A stretch of DNA of 33,659 nt from Bacteroidaceae bacterium (GTDB taxonomy: Bacteria > Bacteroidota > Bacteroidia > Bacteroidales > Bacteroidaceae): positions 1 through 33,659 of the forward strand of contig JAFYAT010000114.1 in NCBI GenBank assembly GCA_017540585.1. The letters run 5' to 3'. Under the pieces are notes generated by a model. The model made no database searches and had not been told where the DNA came from. It was given only the letters and a program-made list of their open reading frames with translations. The position numbers and the translations under genes were made by a program. Positions 23,816 to 30,586 of this stretch are shown here, piece by piece. Within the stretch, counting starts at the first letter, position 1. Each line of letters opens with the position of its first letter.

Positions 23816-23870
23816 AGTCTCTACTTAGTCAGTACTTCGTCTCATGTTCGTCAGTACTTAGTCACTACTT
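23816..23870. repeat. Five 11-bp units upstream of uvrA
   Basis: Units AGTCTCTACTT, AGTCAGTACTT, CGTCTCATGTT, CGTCAGTACTT and AGTCACTACTT follow in exact 11-bp register. Two are identical to units in the array at 13191-13245. The array starts 57 bp upstream of the uvrA ATG and lies in its likely leader. Confidence 0.7.
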
Positions 23871-23932
23871 TGTTTCTATTGCGATTTAACCTTTATGTAT
23901 GCTTTTATTGATATGGGATAAGCTTGCCTGAG

Positions 23933-24049
23933 TTAAAAATTAAAAGTTAAAAATTAAAAGTTGAGTTTCTGAGTTTGGAGTTTCTAAGTGAAGCTTTGTA
24001 TATGAGTAATCTCCAATTTTTAATTTTTAATTTTTAACTTTTAATTATT
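23933..24049. repeat. Mirrored 7-bp arrays between the CHU_C gene and uvrA
   Basis: Left: TTAAAAA, TTAAAAG, TTAAAAA, TTAAAAG at 23933-23960. Right: three AATTTTT units, AACTTTT and AATTATT at 24015-24049. The arms are reverse complements and enclose about 54 bp, so an A/U-rich hairpin is possible. The right arm covers the stop codon (24045-24047) of the upstream gene. Confidence 0.7.
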
Positions 24050-24797
24050 TTTGCTCTGTGTCCTCGTTGAATCCCTTGATTACGTTGATTGCCTTCTTTT
24101 CCTTGTACTCCACACCGTCGCTTCCCTTGGCATAGAGGTTGAGAAAATAGACACCATCGTTCACGTACTTGCCTCCGTATCTGCCGTCCCAAAGGTTGAT
24201 GTAGAACGTACCATTCTCCATATAACCGTCTGTCAGGTTGCTCAGCTCCTTGGATGCCATCTTCTTGCCCCATCGGTTGAAGATGGAAGCCGACAGCTTG
24301 ACTATTGACTTGCATGAGATGCGGAGCACGTCGTTCTTGCCGTCGTCGTTAGGCGAGAAGGCATTAGGACATTTCAGCTCCGACTCGCTTATGACGATGG
24401 TCATTGGGTCGGGCGTGACCTCCTCTATCGTGCCGTCACTCTTGGTGAATGTGGCAAACAGCCTGACGCTGTAGCTGCCCGAAGCCGTGAGCGTGTATGA
24501 CGTGTTCTCCTCAAATCGTGTTAGGAAAGGGCTGTCCTCTCCCTTCTGCGTGTCGAAGAAACGCCACTCGTATATTGCCGTCCATCCTTCAGGGACGTCG
24601 GCATTCGCCTCGCAGAACAGTTCGAGAGGTGCCTGTGCTGTCTGCGAGTCGCCAGGTGAAACCGTTATGCTGTCGCCACTCTCTGATGTGGTGTCAACAT
24701 ACCTTATCTTTGGTGATGCTGTCTGAGAAAAAGCCGTGGCGTTCACCATCGTTGCGAGTATGGCAGTCACCACGAGTCTCATTATGCTTTTGTTCAT
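24045..24797 (-). CDS. Secreted protein with gliding-motility-type (CHU_C) C-terminal domain
   Basis: A 250-residue secreted protein. The signal peptide ends after about residue 25 (ATAFSQ). The middle (about 45-145) looks like an immunoglobulin/PKD-like beta-sandwich (AIYEWRFFDTQKGED, TLTASGSYSVRLFATFT). The C-terminal ~95 residues are the gliding-motility-associated domain: CPNAFSPNDDGKND, IFNRWGKKM, LWDGRYGGKYVNDGVYFLNL. In Bacteroidetes this domain is the type B signal for export by the type IX secretion system (T9SS) or marks surface proteins. No T9SS component is in the window. The gene is divergent from the LysM gene, with a 246-bp shared upstream region, and has a -7 box at 24827-24834. 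Confidence 0.88.
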   Translation of the reverse strand: MNKSIMRLVVTAILATMVNATAFSQTASPKIRYVDTTSESGDSITVSPGDSQTAQAPLELFCEANADVPEGWTAIYEWRFFDTQKGEDSPFLTRFEENTSYTLTASGSYSVRLFATFTKSDGTIEEVTPDPMTIVISESELKCPNAFSPNDDGKNDVLRISCKSIVKLSASIFNRWGKKMASKELSNLTDGYMENGTFYINLWDGRYGGKYVNDGVYFLNLYAKGSDGVEYKEKKAINVIKGFNEDTEQK

Positions 24798-24826
24798 GAT
24801 TTGCTTATTTTGCGTGGATAATTGTG

Positions 24827-24834
24827 CAAATGTA
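24827..24834 (-). promoter_or_regulatory. Promoter -7 box (TACATTTG) for the CHU_C-domain gene
   Basis: Read on the minus strand the bases are TACATTTG, a match to TAnnTTTG, about 30 bp upstream of the ATG (24795-24797). No TTTG is seen at the -33 distance, so the assignment rests on the -7 box and position. Confidence 0.45.
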
Positions 24835-24919
24835 GTTATTATCAGCGAGAAAAAACACGCATTTTAATTTTATTCACATATTTTATTATTAAAAGAAATG
24901 CAGAGTGCCGAATTTTTCC

Positions 24920-24927
24920 TAATTTTG
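24920..24927 (+). promoter_or_regulatory. Promoter -7 box (TAATTTTG) for the LysM operon, with long leader
   Basis: TAATTTTG matches TAnnTTTG; the -33 position has no TTTG. A start near 24934 would give a leader of about 110 bases. In it GTGGT (24982-24986 region) can pair with ACCAC just before 25020, with further AGC/GCT and GG/CC pairs inside, so a weak stem-loop may form before the ATG at 25044. Confidence 0.4.
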
Positions 24928-25043
24928 TACCTTGATTTGGCGTGTGCATGGCGCATGTCGATTCCTTGAAGATAATTCATAGTGGTCATAGCAGGTGCTT
25001 AAAGCCGCTTGTCACCACAGCCCAATAATTTAATCCAGAGGTA

Positions 25044-26756
25044 ATGAAAAAACTCTTTATTGTTATTGCAATGGCACTCTTCTCAGGTGCCACATTTGCA
25101 CAACAAAATGTTTTTGCGCATAAGGTAAGAGTAGGAGAAACTCTCTACTCTATCTCACAGATGTATGGTGTCACAGTAAATGACATCAAGAAGGAAAATG
25201 CAGGATTGACTGACAACATCATGGCGGGACAGTCAATCAACGTTCCTCAGTCGCCAACTGGCGAGCTCCACTATACCATTCAGGCAGGTGAGACACTCTA
25301 TTCCATCTCAAAGAAGTTCGGAGTGACATCCAAGGTTATCACGGATGCCAACCCTGGCCTTTCTGCAACAAACTTCAAGTCGGGTACACTCATCGTCATT
25401 CCTCGTGGAGTATATTCGACTGCTGACCAGCGTAAGCAGGACATAGCAGCTCCAAAGGAGCGTACAGGCTGCAAGCTTACTCACCTTGTTGCCAAGAAGG
25501 AAACCGTATATTCCATCAGCAAGTTGTATAACGTGACACAGGCAGATCTCATAAAGGCTAACCCTGTGCTTAAGGATAGCAAACTCAAGAAGGGTATGAC
25601 GCTCTGCATCCCTTATCCACAGGACGAGCGTTATTACACTCCTACGGATAGCGAGGTGTTCAGCGAGATTGCCAAGCAGAAGGGAGTGAAGTACGACCGC
25701 ATCAGGGTGGCTGTCATCCTTCCTTTCAGCCTCGATAAGCGTACCAGCGAGGGCAACAAGATGACAGACCTCTACAAGGGCTTCCTCCTTGCCGTTGACT
25801 CCATCAAGGATAGTGGCGCAAACATCGACATATATGCGTATGAGGAGAAGGGTAGCGATGCTGCTTCTATCCAAGGCATACTCGACAATCCAGAGATGAA
25901 GGAGATGAACCTCATCGTCGGTCCTGTACGTCCTGAACATATTGATGCCGTGGCTCAGTTTGCTCATGTCAACAATATCGTTAACGTCATTCCTACTTCT
26001 ACCAAAGTGAATGCCGTAAACAGTCATAAGACTTCGTTTCAGGTGAACTCCCCACAGAACTATACCAACAGCTTTGTGTATGAGAAATTCCTTGAACTCA
26101 ACTCGGGTGCAAACGTCGTCTTTGTCAATATGTCTGACAAGAGCGACTATGCTGACTATCTCTGGGGCTTCAAGAAATATCTTGAGTCAAAGAATGTGTC
26201 TTTCGTAAGCATGCAGTATTCTGCTATTGAGAACATAGCCAAGCACCTCAAGAAGGGAACACGTAACATCATCATCCCTTCAGCTTCGTCTGCTGCGGCT
26301 TTTGAGCAGCTCGTCAACGAGTTCAATACGCTCAACCTTTTGGATAACTTCCAACTCTCACTTTTCGGTTATCCTGACTGGCAGACATTCTCCGACAACA
26401 ACGAGAAGATGCTTGACAAGTACAAGTGCTCATACTATACGACATTCTTTAGCGATGAGGCTAAACAACGTGTAGCCAACTTCAACTACCGTTTCCGTCA
26501 CAACTTCAAGAAGGCACAGATAGCAAGCTGTCCTAAGTTTGGCGAACTCGGCTACGACATAGGCGCATTCTTCGTGGGCGGCATCAACAACTTTGGTGGC
26601 GGTTTCATGCAGAATGTGGATAAGGTGAAGTACACTTCGCTTCAGAATCCTTTCAACTTTGTTCGCAAGAACAACTGGAGCGGTTTTGAGAATACTGTTG
26701 TCATGTTCATCAACTATAAGGGTAATGACATGATTGAGATACAACGATACGAGTAA
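25044..26756 (+). CDS. Secreted LysM protein with type 1 periplasmic-binding (PBP1) domain
   Basis: A 570-residue exported protein: signal peptide (MKKLFIVIAMALFSGATFAQ), then three LysM modules at about 25-68, 76-120 and 146-190, each with GETLYSIS/KETVYSIS and a closing INVPQ/IVIPRG/LCIPYP strand. LysM binds peptidoglycan glycan strands. From about 215 on the protein looks like an ABC-transporter substrate-binding/PBP1 fold (RIRVAVILPFSLDKRT, GPVRPEHIDAVAQFAHVNN, VNVIPTSTK). The combination suggests a cell-wall-attached sensor or scaffold, not a transporter, because no permease or ATPase is near. It forms an operon with the barrel protein that starts six bases later. The ligand is unknown. 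Confidence 0.88.
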   Translation: MKKLFIVIAMALFSGATFAQQNVFAHKVRVGETLYSISQMYGVTVNDIKKENAGLTDNIMAGQSINVPQSPTGELHYTIQAGETLYSISKKFGVTSKVITDANPGLSATNFKSGTLIVIPRGVYSTADQRKQDIAAPKERTGCKLTHLVAKKETVYSISKLYNVTQADLIKANPVLKDSKLKKGMTLCIPYPQDERYYTPTDSEVFSEIAKQKGVKYDRIRVAVILPFSLDKRTSEGNKMTDLYKGFLLAVDSIKDSGANIDIYAYEEKGSDAASIQGILDNPEMKEMNLIVGPVRPEHIDAVAQFAHVNNIVNVIPTSTKVNAVNSHKTSFQVNSPQNYTNSFVYEKFLELNSGANVVFVNMSDKSDYADYLWGFKKYLESKNVSFVSMQYSAIENIAKHLKKGTRNIIIPSASSAAAFEQLVNEFNTLNLLDNFQLSLFGYPDWQTFSDNNEKMLDKYKCSYYTTFFSDEAKQRVANFNYRFRHNFKKAQIASCPKFGELGYDIGAFFVGGINNFGGGFMQNVDKVKYTSLQNPFNFVRKNNWSGFENTVVMFINYKGNDMIEIQRYE

Positions 26757-26762
26757 GCCGCT

Positions 26763-27476
26763 ATGAAGAGTATAAAGGTATTATTGCTTGCACTTGCTCT
26801 CATTCCTGACGCTCTTATGGCTCAGGTGGGCGAGCATCGTAACGACTTTGCTATCGGAGGCTCCATCGGTTATACGCTCAACTCAGTCAACTTTGTTCCT
26901 ACCATTAAGCAGAAACAGAAGGGCGACATGATGTTCGGCTTTGCGGCACGCTACACGTGTGAGAAATATTTCACGGCAATATGTGGTGTGCAGGCAGAAG
27001 TCAACTTCTGGAACCTTGGTTGGGAAGAGAATATTGAAGACGGAACGAACAACACCTATCGCCGCAGCCTCAACTATGTTCAGGTGCCTATACTCATGCA
27101 GATGGGTTGGGGACGTGAGCGCAGAGGCATGAAGTTCATCTTCGAGGCAGGTCCTCAGCTTGGCTACTACCTTGGTGGCAGCAGCGAGAAAGGTGGAGGA
27201 GTATGGGACATTTCCCATCGTCCAAATAACGTCACCTTCCAGTACGACAACGAACCGTACAACAAATTCGACTATGGTATCGCAGCCGGTATCGGAGCAG
27301 AACTGAGTACGGCTGTTGGACACTTCATAGTGTCAGGCAGATATTATTATGGTCTTGCCGACATCTTTGACAATAGTAAGAAAGGTGTCTTTGGACGTTC
27401 AGCCAATGCAACGATATGTGCTAAGTTGACATATCTCTTCGATATTGTCAAGACAAAGGATGACAAGATTAAATGA
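26763..27476 (+). CDS. PorT-like small outer-membrane beta-barrel protein
   Basis: A 237-residue protein with a signal peptide (SIKVLLLALALIPDALMAQ) and alternating amphipathic strands with glycine and aromatic girdles, such as DFAIGGSIGYTLNSVNF, MMFGFAARYTC, VQVPILMQMGWG, FIFEAGPQLGYYLGG, FDYGIAAGIGAEL and FIVSGRYYYGLADIF. This is the pattern of the eight-stranded OMP_b-brl_2/PorT-type barrels common in Bacteroidetes. It follows the LysM/PBP1 gene by six bases, so the two products may link the outer membrane to peptidoglycan; that is inference. No enzymatic motif is visible. The last residues (KTKDDKIK) are polar and probably periplasmic. Confidence 0.85.
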   Translation: MKSIKVLLLALALIPDALMAQVGEHRNDFAIGGSIGYTLNSVNFVPTIKQKQKGDMMFGFAARYTCEKYFTAICGVQAEVNFWNLGWEENIEDGTNNTYRRSLNYVQVPILMQMGWGRERRGMKFIFEAGPQLGYYLGGSSEKGGGVWDISHRPNNVTFQYDNEPYNKFDYGIAAGIGAELSTAVGHFIVSGRYYYGLADIFDNSKKGVFGRSANATICAKLTYLFDIVKTKDDKIK

Positions 27477-27523
27477 ATTATCGTTCTCAATAGTATTTCG
27501 AACCTAAGATAAAAAGAATTTAG

Positions 27524-28759
27524 ATGATATTGAAAAAGATTTTTCTGTGCTTGACCCTCATGCTCGTTGCAGGCGAGGCAATGTATGCAAGGTCACCTAT
27601 GGCTGTGGATTCCATCATAGCACAGAGGATGCACGAAAGAAATATTCCCGTTCTTGATGGCAACTCCGTGAAGTTCTTCACCAGCGGCCATGACAAGTTC
27701 GTTGACCTCTTTGACGCAATACGTAATGCAAAGTCCTCTATCCACCTTGAGTATTTCAATTTCAGAAACGACTCAATAGCAGGGCTGCTATTCAAGCTCC
27801 TCGGACAGAAGGTGCGTGAGGGAGTAGAGGTGAGGGCTATGTACGATGCTTTTGGCAATCTGTCCAACAATTCGCCTATATCTAACGAGATGCACGACTC
27901 CATACGTATGGAGGGTATTAACCTCATTAAGTTTGACCCTGTACGTTTTCCTTGGGTCAACCACATCATCCCTCGTGACCATCGCAAGATTGTGGTCATC
28001 GATGGTAAGATAGCATATACGGGCGGCATGAACGTGGCAGACTACTATATAACAGGTATAAAAGGTATAGGCGATTGGAATGACCTCCACATGCGTATCG
28101 AAGGACCTGCGGTAGAAGAACTTCAGAAGGTATTCTGCGATATGTGGGCAAAGGTGACAGGCGAATTCCTCGTGGAACAGAAATATTTCCCACGACTTCA
28201 GGACGAAGGCTATTCACGTATGTCTATTATCAATCGTGCTCCGGGCAATACGTCCGATGCCATACGTGATCTTTACGTCACTATGATAGACAACGCACAT
28301 TTCACCATACGAATCATCAATCCTTATTTCGTTCCAACACATCGTGTGCGTGCCGCACTCAAGCGTGCTGTTGACCGTGGTGTCAGGGTAGAGATTATTC
28401 TCTCTGAGAAGGGTGATATTCCGATGACTCCTCAGGCTTCGCACTATGTGGGTAACAATCTGATGAAGCGTGGGGCTGTGGTCTATCTCTTCCGTGGGGG
28501 ATTTCATCACACCAAGATGATGATTGTGGATGATGTATGCTGTACGGTTGGCTCAGCCAATCTTGATGCACGCAGTCTCCGTTGCGACTATGAGATAAAT
28601 GCTCTCATCCTTGATAAGGAGGTGACACAGGAACTTGTCGGCCATTTTGAACGACAGAAGGAGAGCTCATATCTCATGTACCGTGGTTGGTATTCACACC
28701 AGAGCATAAAGAACCGTTTCTCAGGATGGCTTGGCAACCTGCTCACTCCTGTGTTGTAG
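27524..28759 (+). CDS. Secreted phospholipase D-like / cardiolipin synthase family protein
   Basis: A 411-residue enzyme with two HKD phospholipase D motifs: H153-x-K155-x4-D160 (HRKIVVIDGKIAYTGGMN) and H329-x-K331-x4-D336 (HTKMMIVDDVCCTVGSANLD). Two such motifs form one active site in cardiolipin synthases, which join two phosphatidylglycerols, and in other phosphatidyl transferases. Classical ClsA has two N-terminal membrane helices; here there is a cleavable-looking signal peptide (MILKKIFLCLTLMLVAGEAMYA), so the enzyme should be in the periplasm. The gene is 47 bp behind the barrel gene and may be in the same transcript. Nuclease activity, also known in this superfamily, cannot be excluded from sequence. 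Confidence 0.88.
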   Translation: MILKKIFLCLTLMLVAGEAMYARSPMAVDSIIAQRMHERNIPVLDGNSVKFFTSGHDKFVDLFDAIRNAKSSIHLEYFNFRNDSIAGLLFKLLGQKVREGVEVRAMYDAFGNLSNNSPISNEMHDSIRMEGINLIKFDPVRFPWVNHIIPRDHRKIVVIDGKIAYTGGMNVADYYITGIKGIGDWNDLHMRIEGPAVEELQKVFCDMWAKVTGEFLVEQKYFPRLQDEGYSRMSIINRAPGNTSDAIRDLYVTMIDNAHFTIRIINPYFVPTHRVRAALKRAVDRGVRVEIILSEKGDIPMTPQASHYVGNNLMKRGAVVYLFRGGFHHTKMMIVDDVCCTVGSANLDARSLRCDYEINALILDKEVTQELVGHFERQKESSYLMYRGWYSHQSIKNRFSGWLGNLLTPVL

Positions 28760-28846
28760 GATTGCCCACTCACCACTTCAATGTGGAAGGGGAGAGATTA
28801 CAGTAGCTTGTAATAATCAAACAAGATTTTTTATAAAGATGACTAT

Positions 28847-30352
28847 ATGAAAAAAGTATTGTTCGCTTTATCGTTGATGTTATCACTCACACTCATGGCT
28901 CAACAGCAGCCAAAGCGTGAGTTTCGTGGCGCATGGATTCAATGTGTCAATGGTCAGTTCATTGGCAAGACACCGAGCCAGATACGCCTATATCTTGGTA
29001 CGCAGCTTGACGACCTCGCTTCGGCAGGTATAAATGCCATATTCTTTCAGGTGCGTCCAGAGGGTGATGCCCTGTACCGCTCCAAGTTTGAGCCTTGGAG
29101 CCGTTACCTTATGGGTGAGCAGGGCGTAGCTCCTGCCGATGGCTGGGACCCACTTGAGTGGATGGTGGCACAATGTCATGAGCGTGGCATGGAGTGCCAT
29201 GCCTGGATTAACCCCTACCGTGCCAAGACCAAGGGAACGACGGAGCTGCACCCATCGCATCAGGTCATCAAGCACCCGGAGAGAGTGTTCGACTATGCCG
29301 AGCTGAAGATATTCAATCCGGCACTTGAGTCCAACCGCCTCTACACCTGCATGGTGGTGGAAGACATCATACGCAACTACGACGTGGACGGCATACACAT
29401 GGACGACTACTTCTACCCTTACCCTGTGGAAGGGGAGGAGATACCGGACGAGAGCTATTTCCGCAGAAACCCACGAGGCTTCAGCGACATCGACGACTGG
29501 CGTCGCGACAATGTGAACCTGCTCATTCGCAACCTCCACGACATGATACGTGAGATTAAGCCTTGGGTTAAGTTTGGCGTGTCTCCGTTCGGCATCTACC
29601 GCAACTCACCAACGGGCACCAACTGCCGTGAGGGTAGTGCCACCTCAGGACTCCAGAACTACGACCAGTTGTATGCCGACGTGGTGCTGTGGCAGAAGGA
29701 GGGATGGGTTGACTACACCGTACCGCAGATATACTGGAACGTGGGCACGGCTGCCGCCGACTACGAGGTGCTCTGCCACTGGTGGAACGACTACTGCAGT
29801 GACCGTCCTCTCTTCATCGGACAGGACGTTGACCGTACCGTAGCTGGTGTTGACCCTAACGATTCCACACGCAACCAACAATGTCTCAAACTTGACATAC
29901 AGCGTAGTCTTCCAAACGTGCAAGGCAGTTGTATGTGGTATGCGGCAGCCGTTGCTAACAATACTGGTGGCTATCGTGACGTTCTTGAAGAAGACTATCA
30001 TCGTTACCCAGCTCTTCAGCCACAGATGAAGTGGTTGGACAATAAGGCACCGAAGTCTCCAACGCGTCTCCGTCTTGTCGGCCACAATGGTAAGGTGTTC
30101 CTTGTATGGAATGCTCCAAAAGCAAAGAAAGAGCTTGACAAGGTCTGTCAGTTTGTTGTCTATCGTTTCCTTCGTGGTGAAAAGGTTGATATTAACGACC
30201 CTTCCCACATCGTTGAAATCACGCCACGTGACCTCGATGCCCGTGGTGGCACATTCATACTCGACGGCGACCCGTATGGTGAGACATATGTCGTCACCTC
30301 CCTCGACCGTCTCGGTAATGAGTCAAAAGGAGCAAAGCTGAAGATAAGGTAA
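28847..30352 (+). CDS. GHL10-type (family 10-like) glycoside hydrolase, secreted
   Basis: A 501-residue protein with a signal peptide (MKKVLFALSLMLSLTLMAQ) and a TIM-barrel domain of the GHL10/DUF187 type: FRGAWIQCVNGQF, GINAIFFQVRPEGDALY, AWINPYRAK, YDVDGIHMDDYFYPYP, FGVSPFGIYRN and VPQIYWNVG. The DGIHMDDYFYP motif carries the likely catalytic acids. The last ~90 residues (after KAPKSPTRLRLVGHNGK) are a fibronectin III-like module. The family is thought to act on envelope or extracellular polysaccharide; the substrate is not known. It lies 87 bp behind the phospholipase gene and ends at a strong terminator. Third-position C/G use rises visibly in the middle (about 29150-29830) compared with both ends. 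Confidence 0.9.
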   Translation: MKKVLFALSLMLSLTLMAQQQPKREFRGAWIQCVNGQFIGKTPSQIRLYLGTQLDDLASAGINAIFFQVRPEGDALYRSKFEPWSRYLMGEQGVAPADGWDPLEWMVAQCHERGMECHAWINPYRAKTKGTTELHPSHQVIKHPERVFDYAELKIFNPALESNRLYTCMVVEDIIRNYDVDGIHMDDYFYPYPVEGEEIPDESYFRRNPRGFSDIDDWRRDNVNLLIRNLHDMIREIKPWVKFGVSPFGIYRNSPTGTNCREGSATSGLQNYDQLYADVVLWQKEGWVDYTVPQIYWNVGTAAADYEVLCHWWNDYCSDRPLFIGQDVDRTVAGVDPNDSTRNQQCLKLDIQRSLPNVQGSCMWYAAAVANNTGGYRDVLEEDYHRYPALQPQMKWLDNKAPKSPTRLRLVGHNGKVFLVWNAPKAKKELDKVCQFVVYRFLRGEKVDINDPSHIVEITPRDLDARGGTFILDGDPYGETYVVTSLDRLGNESKGAKLKIR

Positions 30353-30357
30353 CATAA

Positions 30358-30406
30358 GACATCACCGCCATGATGCAGACGCATCATGGCGGTGATGTCT
30401 TTGTTT
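30358..30406 (+). terminator. Intrinsic terminator behind the GHL10-type hydrolase gene
   Basis: A perfect 19-bp stem (30358-30376 with 30381-30399, loop AGAC) begins five bases after the stop codon and is followed by TTTGTTT. This is the best terminator in the window and closes the plus-strand envelope gene group. Confidence 0.92.
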
Positions 30407-30586
30407 AGTATCATGTCTTGTTATGGATTTAATTTGTTTGCAGGTAATGCCCTTTTTTAAAAAGACCAAATGATATGACAGTCATATGTATATTCTGAGG
30501 GTTGATACAATAATTCTGGAGTTGATGCGTTATTATGTGTGTGGGAAAACATAATACATAAATTATCCATGCAAATCATACCATAT

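Noticed and set aside
25308-26027. 239-codon minus-strand open frame
   Set aside because: It is antisense to the LysM/PBP1 gene, whose domains are clear.
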